64,000 nt of DNA from Carnobacterium iners. GTDB taxonomy: Bacteria > Bacillota > Bacilli > Lactobacillales > Carnobacteriaceae. The notes under the pieces are model-generated. The model was given only the letters and a program-made list of their open reading frames with translations, made no database searches and was not told the DNA's origin. The stretch's first letter is position 1. Each line of letters starts with the position of its first letter. Positions 8,629 to 17,066 of this stretch are shown one piece after another. A program made the position numbers and the translations under genes. Location: the NCBI RefSeq assembly GCF_900177385.1, contig NZ_FXBJ01000002.1:1306001-1370000 (forward strand). Direction: 5' to 3'.

Positions 8629-9966
8629 ATGGAAAAAAACTTTGATGTTATTGTTATTGGTAGTGGCGTTGGAGGTATGGCAGTAGCAAAGGGCTTAGCA
8701 GCTCGGAAAAAAATAGCGATTGTAGAAAACGATTTATGGGGTGGAACTTGTCCTAACAGAGGTTGCGATCCTAAGAAAGTTTTGTATTCAGTCGTTGAAG
8801 CAAAAGATGCAGTTACCCAATTAACGGGGAAAGGTTTTTCTGTCACACCTCAAGTTCACTGGCCAGAATTAATGTCATTCAAAGAAAGCATCATTAATCC
8901 GATGTCAAAAGGATTAAAAAAAAGTATGGATTCATCAGGAATCGAAACCATTGCGGGAAAAGCAACTTTTATTAATAAGCAAACGATTCAAGTAAATGAA
9001 GATACCTTAACTGCTGATAAGATTATTATAGCGACAGGAGCAAGACCAGCGATACTGTCAATTAAGGGGAAAGAACATTTATTAACCAGTACTGATTTCT
9101 TATCTTTATCTGAGATGCCTAAAAAAGTAACATTTATTGGAGGAGGCTATATTGCATTTGAATTGGCAACAATTGCGAATGCTGCTGGTGCAGAAGTTCA
9201 TATCATTCATCACAATAAGCGTCCTTTAAAAGAATTTGAATCAGAGCTTGTTAATGAAATCGTTCATCAATTAGAATCAAAAGGAGTCATTTTTCATTTT
9301 GATACCGATACGACAAAAATTGAAAAGAGTGGAGAATCATTTATTTTACAAGCTGAAAATAATTTTACATTAGCGACCGATTTAGTCTTTTGTGCCACTG
9401 GACGTATTCCTAATATTGAAGAGTTAAACCTTGATAAAGCAGAAGTAGCTTACGATAAAAAAGGGATTCAAACCAATGATTATCTTCAAACGAGTAATGA
9501 GAATATTTTTGCATGTGGAGACGTGTTATCAAAAAGTGCAGGGAAATTGACTCCTGTAGCAAGTTTTGAAGGGGCTTATTTAACCAACTATCTAACTGGA
9601 AAGACAACTGAAAAAATAAACTACCCTTACATTCCAACGGTTATTTACTCTAATCCTAAAGTAGCTCAAATAGGCATAACGACTGAACAAGCATCTAAAC
9701 AAGAAGAGAAGTATACCGTCTCTTCAATAGATGCTACTTCTTGGTTTAGTTACCATCGGACAAACGAGCCTGTCTCAAAAATAAAGATAGTTACGAATCG
9801 TGAAACAGGTCTGGTCGCTGGAGCAACTTGTTTGAACGGAAAAGCCGATGAATTAATCAATTACATCAGTCTATTAATGGATCAAAAAATGACGAAAAAA
9901 GAGACTGAACAGTTGATAATGGCTTACCCAACAGTTGCTAGCGATTTAAGTTCTATTTACAAATAA
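8629..9966 (+). CDS. Pyridine nucleotide-disulfide oxidoreductase, class I
   Basis: 445-residue FAD/NAD(P)H flavoprotein. The FAD motif is GSGVGGMAVA (residues 11-20), the redox-active pair is GGTCPNRGCDPKK (Cys41, Cys46), and there is a second Rossmann motif FIGGGYIAFELA and the FAD-closing IFACGDV. In glutathione reductase and lipoamide dehydrogenase the C-terminus carries a catalytic His-Pro-Thr...Glu; here the matching place reads AYPTVASDL, so the His is Tyr. The protein also ends soon after. It is probably a disulfide or other small-molecule reductase with an unassigned substrate. AGGAGG lies 9 bases before the ATG. Confidence 0.8.
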   Translation: MEKNFDVIVIGSGVGGMAVAKGLAARKKIAIVENDLWGGTCPNRGCDPKKVLYSVVEAKDAVTQLTGKGFSVTPQVHWPELMSFKESIINPMSKGLKKSMDSSGIETIAGKATFINKQTIQVNEDTLTADKIIIATGARPAILSIKGKEHLLTSTDFLSLSEMPKKVTFIGGGYIAFELATIANAAGAEVHIIHHNKRPLKEFESELVNEIVHQLESKGVIFHFDTDTTKIEKSGESFILQAENNFTLATDLVFCATGRIPNIEELNLDKAEVAYDKKGIQTNDYLQTSNENIFACGDVLSKSAGKLTPVASFEGAYLTNYLTGKTTEKINYPYIPTVIYSNPKVAQIGITTEQASKQEEKYTVSSIDATSWFSYHRTNEPVSKIKIVTNRETGLVAGATCLNGKADELINYISLLMDQKMTKKETEQLIMAYPTVASDLSSIYK

Positions 9967-10078
9967 AGCTCCCTATTATTTCAGCTTATAGTGTAGTGAA
10001 CTTAACTGTTTCGTGTGCAATAAGTTAGCTACTAGGTGTACAATAATAAGTATAAGAACAAGTGAAAGTGGGGAAAAT

Positions 10079-10765
10079 GTGAAAAGAATTGTATTTGTTC
10101 GTCATGGACAAAGTGAATGGAATGCATTAAACAAATTTACTGGCTGGATGGATGTTGACTTGAGTGAGGTAGGGTTAAAAGAAGCTCATGAAGCAGGTAG
10201 AAAGATTAAGGAGGCGGGAATTGAGTTTGACATGGCTTTCACGTCTGTTTTAAAAAGGACAATTAAAACCTGTCAGATTGTGTTAGAAGATTCTGATCAA
10301 CTTTGGGTTCCAGAAATAAAATCGTGGCGCTTGAATGAACGCCACTATGGGGCTTTACAAGGATTGAATAAAAAAACCACTACAGATAAGTATGGTGTCG
10401 AACAAGTCCAAATGTGGCGCCGTTCATACGATACGTTGCCACCATTATTAAAACCAGACGATTCTAATTCAGCACTAAAAGATCGCCGTTATGCTAATTT
10501 ACAAAAAAGAGTGGTTCCGATGGGTGAAAACTTAGAAACAACTCTAGAACGGGTCATTCCTTTTTGGGAAGATCAGATTGCGCCAGCTATATTGGATACT
10601 AAGACAGTACTCGTAGCCGCCCATGGGAATTCACTGCGTGCATTAGCTAAATACATTGAAGAAATTTCTGACGAAGATATTATGAAGTTGGAAATACCAA
10701 CTGGTCAACCATTAGTTTACGAATTAAATGATGAATTAGCTGTTATTAAAAAATATTATCTGTAA
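10079..10765 (+). CDS. gpmA: 2,3-bisphosphoglycerate-dependent phosphoglycerate mutase
   Basis: Glycolytic interconversion of 3- and 2-phosphoglycerate in the cytosol. The GTG at 10079 gives 228 residues, the usual dPGM length, with the protein beginning (M)[15 protein letters not shown] longer frame from 10013 adds a non-family leader and is rejected. The phosphohistidine is in VRHG and the second His in [10 protein letters not shown]. The [13 protein letters not shown] block is intact. A strong terminator follows, so it is a single-gene unit. Confidence 0.93.
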   Translation: MKRIVFVRHGQSEWNALNKFTGWMDVDLSEVGLKEAHEAGRKIKEAGIEFDMAFTSVLKRTIKTCQIVLEDSDQLWVPEIKSWRLNERHYGALQGLNKKTTTDKYGVEQVQMWRRSYDTLPPLLKPDDSNSALKDRRYANLQKRVVPMGENLETTLERVIPFWEDQIAPAILDTKTVLVAAHGNSLRALAKYIEEISDEDIMKLEIPTGQPLVYELNDELAVIKKYYL

Positions 10766-10808
10766 AAAATAAGAATAAAAGGGAATTTCTCTTTTATTCT
10801 TATTTTTT
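10766..10808 (+). terminator. Terminator of gpmA
   Basis: 14-bp perfect stem AATAAGAATAAAAG / CTTTTATTCTTATT (10768-10781, 10791-10804) followed by T residues. Confidence 0.88.
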
Positions 10809-10846
10809 GTCACTAAAGTTGACACTATCTGTCACTAAAGTAAAAT
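10809..10846 (+). promoter_or_regulatory. Promoter overlapped by two GTCACTAAAGT direct repeats
   Basis: TTGACA at 10819-10824, 16-bp spacer, TAAAAT at 10841-10846. GTCACTAAAGT occurs at 10809-10819 and again at 10831-10841, 22 bp apart, which is two helix turns. The repeats touch both promoter boxes, so a dimeric regulator could bind here. The downstream gene is the GtrA-like protein. Confidence 0.6.
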
Positions 10847-10930
10847 AGACGTTAATAAAATAAAAAGTTATACTAGTAATGATTCATTCTAACTTAAATG
10901 ATTAAATGATTAAAGTCGAAAGTAGTGAAA

Positions 10931-11350
10931 ATGACTATTATGTTAACTTTAAAAAAAATATATAAAACACACAAGGAAGTAATTGGTTATTTATTTTTTG
11001 GTGTATTAACAACGCTTGTTAATATGAGTGTCTTTTATACGCTTGACACAGTACCAACCATTCATTATCTATTTGCAAATGCAATTGCTATTATTGTATC
11101 AATTATCTTTGCTTTTTTTACAAATAAAAAGTATGTCTTTAAATCTGAAACATCAACCCTCTACGCTTGGCTAAAGGAGTTCTTTTTATTTTGTAGTTTC
11201 CGGTTAATTTCAGCTGGATTCGATATGTTCAGCATGTTAGTGTTAATCGGTTTTTTTGAATGGGATTCTAATTTAGCTAAGCTAATTACTCAGGTGATTA
11301 TTATCAGTTTAAATTACTTTTTTAGTAAATGGCTTATCTTTAAGAAATGA
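10931..11350 (+). CDS. GtrA-like membrane protein
   Basis: About 139 residues, four predicted membrane segments, matching the GtrA/DPMS_TM family. Such proteins help flip polyprenyl-linked sugars or assist cell-surface glycosylation. Typical blocks are LFFGVLTTLVNMSVFY near the start, FAFFTNKKYVFKS in the middle and NYFFSKWLIFKK at the end. The start is uncertain: GTG at 10925 or ATG at 10931 or 10940, none with a strong ribosome binding site. No glycosyltransferase is adjacent, so the partner is unknown. Confidence 0.75.
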   Translation: MTIMLTLKKIYKTHKEVIGYLFFGVLTTLVNMSVFYTLDTVPTIHYLFANAIAIIVSIIFAFFTNKKYVFKSETSTLYAWLKEFFLFCSFRLISAGFDMFSMLVLIGFFEWDSNLAKLITQVIIISLNYFFSKWLIFKK

Positions 11351-11367
11351 TAAAGTTAGTCCAAATT

Positions 11368-12075
11368 TTAAACATCTTTGATAGTCCTAATTCCGATTAC
11401 TGAACTTAAATCAGATAAATCTTCTATAACTCTTATAGAGGAGAACTTATCAGGAATACTTAATGTATAAATAACAAGGAAGACTGCTTCATCTTCTTTA
11501 AATGAGTCTACCAAATAATCTAAGTCAATTACGATAATGCTGTGCTCATCAAAATAGTTTTGAATAGTTTTTTTTGTTTCTTCTCGGTTATAATAACTAA
11601 CTTCAAGAGTTTTATAATCTTGTACGCGAAAAACTTTTCTAATCGCTAGTAAGATTAAGAGAATAATAATGCAACCTGAGAAGGCGATAAAGTAATAACC
11701 CATCCCTGCTGCAATACCCAAACTAGCCGTTGCCCAAATAGAAGCGGCAGTCGTTAAACCAGTAACACTTCGTTTAGTTACAATAATCGTACCAGCACCT
11801 AAAAAACCAATTCCACTAACAATTTGAGCAGGTAAGCGTGTTACATCAGTATTTAAAATCTGTAGCAAATCAGGATTTCCCATTGCTAATTCAATGGTTG
11901 TGTAAGTTGCTTGAATTTGAACTAAGGAAAAGAGAGCAGCTCCTACACAAACTAAGATGTGAGTTCTTAAACCAGCGTTGTGTCCTTTAATCTCTCGTTC
12001 GTATCCAATGATGCCTCCAAACAATACTGCTACAAGTAATCGGCCGATAATTTCTAAGTAATCTAAGACAAACAC
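11368..12075 (-). CDS. MgtC/SapB family membrane protein
   Basis: About 235 residues. The N-terminal two thirds are membrane helices with the MgtC signature [24 protein letters not shown] (central residues [12 protein letters not shown]), followed by [13 protein letters not shown] and [16 protein letters not shown] soluble ACT-like C-terminal domain follows. The family is linked to magnesium limitation and membrane potential; the role here is inferred only. The start is unclear: GTG at 12075 fits family length, while a TTG at 12096 adds seven residues. Confidence 0.8.
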   Translation of the reverse strand: MFVLDYLEIIGRLLVAVLFGGIIGYEREIKGHNAGLRTHILVCVGAALFSLVQIQATYTTIELAMGNPDLLQILNTDVTRLPAQIVSGIGFLGAGTIIVTKRSVTGLTTAASIWATASLGIAAGMGYYFIAFSGCIIILLILLAIRKVFRVQDYKTLEVSYYNREETKKTIQNYFDEHSIIVIDLDYLVDSFKEDEAVFLVIYTLSIPDKFSSIRVIEDLSDLSSVIGIRTIKDV

Positions 12076-12161
12076 AATGGAACACCGACCTTTCAAATTT
12101 ATCTACTTTAAGGGATAGAGTCAGAATAGAAAATTTTCTGATTGACTGATAACCAATCTCT

Positions 12162-12590
12162 TTAAAGTTCTTTTTCTAAAAGCACACAAGGAACGTTATT
12201 CTCATAAAATTCATCGGATACAATTTTATAATCTAATTCCTCATAGAATGAGGCAGCTGTTTGTTCAGAATGAATGGCGGCCTTAATGCAGCCTTTTTCA
12301 CGTCCTATATCTTCCAAAGCTTGAATGATGGTTCGACCTAATTTCTGTCCACGATACTCTTTTAACGTTGCAATTCGTCCTATTCGAATAGTTTCGCTAT
12401 CGAGTAATTCATATCTACCTGTAGAAACAGGCTTTTCAAGATCATACATGACGGCATAATCAATTGTTGAGATATCTAATTGGTCAAATTCTTCAGCAAG
12501 TTCCATTTGTCTTTCTAATACAAAAACAGACATCCGGACGTAAAAAGCACCTGCTTTATTCCAAATATCACTTCCAATATAAAGTTTCAT
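12162..12590 (-). CDS. GNAT-family N-acetyltransferase
   Basis: 142-residue acetyltransferase. The acetyl-CoA motif is RIGRIATLKEYRGQKLGRTII near residues 76-96 and the following helix is in IHSEQTAASFYEELDY. GAGGAGG lies 10 bases before the ATG. The substrate is not predictable. It stands alone between the MgtC and chromate-transport genes. Confidence 0.82.
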   Translation of the reverse strand: MKLYIGSDIWNKAGAFYVRMSVFVLERQMELAEEFDQLDISTIDYAVMYDLEKPVSTGRYELLDSETIRIGRIATLKEYRGQKLGRTIIQALEDIGREKGCIKAAIHSEQTAASFYEELDYKIVSDEFYENNVPCVLLEKEL

Positions 12591-12714
12591 TTTAGATTAA
12601 ACCTCCTCTTATTTTGTAAGTTACTGCCAGTTTGTCAAATGTATAAATAGATGTCTATAAAAGAGATTGATTTCTTAGTCGTTATTCTTATATATAAAGG
12701 AACTAAAAAACAAG

Positions 12715-12822
12715 ATAAAGATAAAAATAGCACGAGTTGCTTTTGCTGTTTTAGTAGTATTTTGTTTAATTTTAACCACAGTATTACCTAGACAGGATTT
12801 AGCGTTAGTTGATGAACCATAA
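12715..12822 (+). other. Possible small membrane peptide or its remnant (non-standard start)
   Basis: An open frame ends at TAA 12820-12822 and reads IKIKIARVAFAVLVVFCL then a charged tail ending LVDEP. It is one hydrophobic helix followed by a short polar end. No ATG, GTG or TTG opens it. The codon after the AAAGGA at about 12697 is ATA, where ATG would be expected. It is either a gene whose start has mutated, an ATA start, or chance. The rest of the 12591-12926 gap shows nothing else. Confidence 0.25.
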
Positions 12823-12926
12823 CTACTTACCTAAAAAATATTGATAAAAGTTATTTTAATTTAGTCTTCATTTAGACACTAAATAAGCAGCTTTTAATCA
12901 ACAAGGTAGAAAGTTACTTGTTTTTA

Positions 12927-13499
12927 TTAGGCAAATGGAGTAAAAAAGTGGAGTATAATGCCAATTACTCCAGCAAACAACATAATATAAATAGGATTTA
13001 ATTTAAATTTCCTTAAGATAAATAAACAGAAAACAAATATCCCAACCGAAATCCAGCTTAAGTCCTCTATTTTAACTGGAAAGCTGTCTTTATTAAAAAA
13101 TGCAGTTAATAAAATTGATAATCCGGCAGAAGCAATTAAAGCAACGACTGCTGGTCTTAGACCTTTAATGACACCTTGTACCATACTGATTCCTTTATAC
13201 TTATAATAAAGAGTGGCTAAAGTTAATACAATAATAGCAGAAGGTGTCACACATCCTAAGGTAGCAACGATTGCCCCAGGTAGGCCAGCAACTTTTGTCC
13301 CAACAAATGTTGATGTATTAATGGCGATGGGACCAGGAGTCATTTGTGAGATTGTTAAAATATCGATAAATTCGGTTGAAGTTAGCCAAGGGTGAACCTC
13401 AAGAACTTGCTCTTGGATAAGTGGCAATGCAGCATAACCGCCACCAAAACTAAATAACCCAACTTGGAAAAAACTCCAAAATAATTGTAAGTAGATCAA
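12927..13499 (-). CDS. Chromate transporter, short-chain subunit (second gene)
   Basis: 190-residue one-domain CHR protein. The signature FSFGGGYAALPLI is near residue 16 and MTPGPIAINTSTFVG follows. About six membrane segments. In short-chain CHR systems two such half-size proteins encoded side by side form the pump for chromate or other oxyanions. It starts at TTG 13499, one base after the stop of the upstream gene, with AAAGGAGG just before it. Confidence 0.85.
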   Translation of the reverse strand: MIYLQLFWSFFQVGLFSFGGGYAALPLIQEQVLEVHPWLTSTEFIDILTISQMTPGPIAINTSTFVGTKVAGLPGAIVATLGCVTPSAIIVLTLATLYYKYKGISMVQGVIKGLRPAVVALIASAGLSILLTAFFNKDSFPVKIEDLSWISVGIFVFCLFILRKFKLNPIYIMLFAGVIGIILHFFTPFA

Positions 13500-13500
13500 A

Positions 13501-14076
13501 TTAACTTTCCTCCTTTGTATTAAGAAGGTTTACGCGATAAGTAGTATAAGCACCGATTGCTCCAGAGATAAATAAAATCAAGACAATATTAACATTAAAA
13601 ATCGCTGTCGCAATAAAAGCGAGGATCATCACGATAATAGGAAGCAATCTTTTATCCTTTACAATTGTCATTCCCATGTTAATCACAACGTCAACAATGA
13701 CAGCAGCAACACCAGCTTGCATGCCAAACAACAAGGCATTAATAACGGCATTTTCACGAAAAGCGATATAAAAATAAGACACAAGAGTAATAATAAACAA
13801 TGGAGGTAGAATTGTTCCTAAAGTTGTTAAGAGAGCACCGGGAATACCAGCCATTCTATAACCTATAATAATAGAAGCATTTACGGCAAGCGGCCCAGGA
13901 GCGGATTGGCCTATAGCAACTAAATCTAACATTTCTTCTTCCTCAATCCATTTTAAGTCTTTAACAAATCGCTTTTGCATCAAAGGGACGATTACGTATC
14001 CACCACCAAATGTAAAAGCACTTAATGTAAGTGTGGAAGAAAATAGAGTCCAATAAAACTTTTTATCTTTCTTCAA
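13501..14076 (-). CDS. Chromate transporter, short-chain subunit (first gene)
   Basis: 191-residue CHR-domain membrane protein, paired with the next gene. Signature FTFGGGYVIVPLMQ and SAPGPLAVNASIIIGY. The start is TTG at 14076 because GAGGAGGG lies just upstream of it; an upstream TTG at 14091 would place the start before the ribosome binding site. The two half-size genes are translationally coupled and divergent from the lic operon. Confidence 0.85.
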   Translation of the reverse strand: MKKDKKFYWTLFSSTLTLSAFTFGGGYVIVPLMQKRFVKDLKWIEEEEMLDLVAIGQSAPGPLAVNASIIIGYRMAGIPGALLTTLGTILPPLFIITLVSYFYIAFRENAVINALLFGMQAGVAAVIVDVVINMGMTIVKDKRLLPIIVMILAFIATAIFNVNIVLILFISGAIGAYTTYRVNLLNTKEES

Positions 14077-14193
14077 TAAAACCCTCCTCAAAAAATTAGT
14101 CCTCTCTATTGTACATTATTTGTCTTAAAATAAAGACTAATTTGTAGCGAAAGAGTTAAGGAAATCTTTCTCAACCAGTTATCTTAAGATAAA

Positions 14194-14251
14194 AGTGTCG
14201 TTGGATTTGCAAATTTATTCAGAATACTGAATAATAAGAAGAAATGACGCT
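14194..14251. promoter_or_regulatory. Inverted repeats upstream of the lic operon
   Basis: TTATTCAG/CTGAATAA (14215-14222, 14227-14234) is nested inside AGTGTCGTT/AATGACGCT (14194-14202, 14243-14251; pairs as RNA with two G-U). It could be an operator or a structured leader in the divergent region between chromate and lic genes. Confidence 0.35.
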
Positions 14252-14318
14252 ACTAATTTGATAAGAATAAAACAAGAGTAGAAAATATAAAGTAACTATA
14301 TACTAAGGCGGTGAATTC

Positions 14319-15182
14319 ATGCAAAAGAGAGAACTAAAATTTCCAGGGTTAGATGTGCGAATAGAAGAGGCACAAAAAGTACAATTGGAAATCTTAATAG
14401 AATTTGATCAAATCTGTAAAAAGCATGGGATACACTATCAACTATTCTCAGGAACATTAATTGGAGCAATTAGACATAACGGTTTCATTTCTTGGGATGA
14501 CGACATAGATGTTTGCATGTTGAGAGAAGAATACGATCGGTTTTTAGCTATTAGTCCAAAAGAACTAGATGCAGCTTATTTTTTACAAAATTACCATACG
14601 GATGAAAATTTTCAATCGCAATATTCAAAAATAAGAAAAAATAAGACCCGCTATGTTGAGAATCTCGTGCAAGATGTTGAGATGCATCAAGGCTTTTTTA
14701 TTGATGTTTTCCCATATGATCACGTGCGTCCTGGAACACTAAAAGGTAAGGCTCAAAGAATAGCAATAGATCAATTAAAATTAATGAATTATTGCCGAGT
14801 TATGAGAGTCAACAATAATGAAAAGAAGCCAGGTTTAAGGATAGCTAAAAAAGCAATGTATTATGTTTTAAAAGGAGTGCAAAAAAATAAGGTCGATCGA
14901 TTGATAACAAAATTAGCGTGTATCTTTAATGAAAAAGACGAAGAATATGTTGGTGAATTAAGTATTTCAACAGGTAAAGATACTTATGACTCATTCGTTT
15001 TAAAAAAAGCATTCTTTTATGATTCGATTGATTGGGATTTTGAAGGATACACGTTTCCAGTACCAAGAGCATACGATGAAATTTTAACGAAAAATTACGG
15101 CAACTATATGGAAATGCCGCCTTTAAAAGAGCAAGCGCCTCATCATGGAATTATCGAAATTAACTTCAATACCCAAAAATAA
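14319..15182 (+). CDS. licD: LicD-family phosphotransferase
   Basis: 287-residue LicD protein, the enzyme class that moves phosphocholine from CDP-choline onto a cell-surface glycan or teichoic acid. The catalytic block is FSGTLIGAIRHNGF followed by SWDDDIDV (residues 45-66). The LicD C-terminal region is also present. It heads a four-gene run with licA, licC and licB. The acceptor polymer cannot be deduced. AAGGCGG lies 7 bases before the ATG. Confidence 0.9.
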   Translation: MQKRELKFPGLDVRIEEAQKVQLEILIEFDQICKKHGIHYQLFSGTLIGAIRHNGFISWDDDIDVCMLREEYDRFLAISPKELDAAYFLQNYHTDENFQSQYSKIRKNKTRYVENLVQDVEMHQGFFIDVFPYDHVRPGTLKGKAQRIAIDQLKLMNYCRVMRVNNNEKKPGLRIAKKAMYYVLKGVQKNKVDRLITKLACIFNEKDEEYVGELSISTGKDTYDSFVLKKAFFYDSIDWDFEGYTFPVPRAYDEILTKNYGNYMEMPPLKEQAPHHGIIEINFNTQK

Positions 15183-15204
15183 ACAGATAAGAAGGGAAGA
15201 AAAA

Positions 15205-16125
15205 ATGGGGAATTCAAATGAGAAAGTATTAGATCAAACAGTTATTTCTGTTATCGCCGAGGTGATGACTATCGAACCAAGTGAGATAAAAAATATGACC
15301 TATCTAAAAAAGGGGATGACAAACGATTCATTTAAGTTTGAAGTCAAAGACAAAAGTTACATCATTCGTATTCCTGGCGCCGGTACAGATAAGTTGATTA
15401 GTCGATCAAACGAGTACGATGTGTATGAAGTGTTAAAAGGAAAGAAAATCAGTGATAACGTCGTTTACATCTCTAATGAAAGCGGCATCAAGATAACGGA
15501 GTTTTGGGAGACTGCAAGAGTAAGTGACCCCTTTGATCAAAACGATGTTCAACGATGTATGAAAAAACTAAGAGAATTTCATAATAGCAATTTAAAAGTT
15601 GCTCACACCTTTAATCCTTTTGAAGAAATCGAGTTTTACGAAAGCTTAAGACAAGGTAAACCATCCGTATTTGAAAATTATGTTGAAGTAAAGAAAAACG
15701 TGCTGTCCTTAGAAAAACTAGTCAATCAACTGCCGAAAAATTTTGTATTGGCTCACATCGATTCTGTTTCAGATAATTTTCTGTTTCTAGAAGATGACGT
15801 CTTTGTCATTGATTGGGAGTATGCTGCGATGCAAGATCCTCACTTTGACGTAGGAATGTTTGCTATTTATTCTATGTACAACAGAGAACAAACAGACTAC
15901 TTAATCGATAGTTATTTTGCTGGTGAGTGCGCAGAGGAAACAAGAATCAAAATATATTGTTACATAGCGATAGGTGGATTACTTTGGAGCAACTGGTGTG
16001 AGTATAAGAGTGCTTTAGGAGTCGATTTTGGTGAATATGCACTAAAACAATTCGATTATGCGAAAGAATATTATTCTATTGTTGTAGATGAACTCCTTCC
16101 AAAAACTAATCTTACTTTGGAATAA
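15205..16125 (+). CDS. licA: Choline kinase LicA-like
   Basis: 306-residue aminoglycoside-phosphotransferase-fold kinase. TYLKKGMTNDSFKFEV forms the glycine-poor nucleotide loop. AHIDSVSDN is the H-x-D-x4-N catalytic motif and FVIDWEYA the metal-binding loop. It phosphorylates choline to phosphocholine in the Lic pathway. The ATG at 15205 follows GAAGGGAAG; an earlier ATG at 15145 lies inside licD and would add a non-family leader. It is followed 24 bases later by licC. Confidence 0.88.
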   Translation: MGNSNEKVLDQTVISVIAEVMTIEPSEIKNMTYLKKGMTNDSFKFEVKDKSYIIRIPGAGTDKLISRSNEYDVYEVLKGKKISDNVVYISNESGIKITEFWETARVSDPFDQNDVQRCMKKLREFHNSNLKVAHTFNPFEEIEFYESLRQGKPSVFENYVEVKKNVLSLEKLVNQLPKNFVLAHIDSVSDNFLFLEDDVFVIDWEYAAMQDPHFDVGMFAIYSMYNREQTDYLIDSYFAGECAEETRIKIYCYIAIGGLLWSNWCEYKSALGVDFGEYALKQFDYAKEYYSIVVDELLPKTNLTLE

Positions 16126-16149
16126 GTAAGGCAACAGGGAGAGAATAAA

Positions 16150-17043
16150 ATGAGTATAAACGATCAGGCATTACTTAAAGTTGAGAACGCTATTATTATG
16201 GCTGCAGGACTTTCTTCTCGATTTGCACCTATTTCTTATGAATACCCAAAATCATTGGTAAAAGTTAAAGGGCAAGTCTTAATTGAACGACAAATTCGTC
16301 AATTACAAGAAGCAGGAATTGAGGATATTACAATTGTAGTGGGTTTCAAAAAAAAACTATTTCAATATTTAGTAGAAGAATTTCAAGTTACATTAGTAGA
16401 AAACTCTGATTATGCTACTCGTAATAATCACTCAACGCTTTACGCGGTTAAAGAAAAATTAGGCAATACGTATATCTGTTCAGCAGATAATTATTTTACC
16501 CAAAACGTTTTTGAACCTTATGTTGAGAATGCTTATTACTCTTCTGTTTATGAAGAAGGAGAAACCGGTGAATGGTGTATCGAAACTGATGCAACGGGTC
16601 TGATAACAGATCTAAAGATAGGCGGTGAAAATAGTTGGGTAATGTTGGGACATGTCTTTTTTTCTAGTGTCTTTTCAAAAAGATTTGTAGCTATTTTAGA
16701 ATCAGTCTATGATGAGCCAGAAACACCTCTTTTATTATGGGAAAGCATTTATCTCAACCATATCGATGAACTTACTCTCTACAGTCGTCACTATTCTAAA
16801 GAAATTATCTTTGAGTTTGACACACTAGATGAACTGAGAAAGTTCGATTCAGATTACATCGATTCAACTGGTTCAAAAATTCTAGAAGCCATTTCTAAAC
16901 AAGTAAGCTGTAAAGAAAGCGACATCTTAAGGATTACTCCGATAAAAGAAAAAGATGTGACAACGGGCTTTAAGTGTTTGATAAAAAAAGAAAACTATTC
17001 TTATATTTACGAAACGAAGAAGTTAATAAAAGATAAAGAATGA
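16150..17043 (+). CDS. licC: CTP:phosphocholine cytidylyltransferase LicC-like, with C-terminal extension
   Basis: Makes CDP-choline. The nucleotidyltransferase start AAGLSSRFAPISYEYPKSL holds the CTP loop, and VENSDYATRNNHSTLY, SADNYF and the ENSWVMLGHVFFS block follow. 297 residues is roughly 60 longer than the LicC proteins I know (about 230). The extra segment, after about residue 230, reads KILEAISKQVSCKESDILRI onward and looks like a small separate domain. It sits between licA and licB, which supports the assignment. Confidence 0.87.
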   Translation: MSINDQALLKVENAIIMAAGLSSRFAPISYEYPKSLVKVKGQVLIERQIRQLQEAGIEDITIVVGFKKKLFQYLVEEFQVTLVENSDYATRNNHSTLYAVKEKLGNTYICSADNYFTQNVFEPYVENAYYSSVYEEGETGEWCIETDATGLITDLKIGGENSWVMLGHVFFSSVFSKRFVAILESVYDEPETPLLLWESIYLNHIDELTLYSRHYSKEIIFEFDTLDELRKFDSDYIDSTGSKILEAISKQVSCKESDILRITPIKEKDVTTGFKCLIKKENYSYIYETKKLIKDKE

Positions 17044-17066
17044 AAAAATGTTTAGGAGAATGAACT

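Noticed and set aside
10013-10078. 22-residue N-terminal extension of phosphoglycerate mutase
   Set aside because: Not family sequence; the GTG at 10079 gives the exact usual length.
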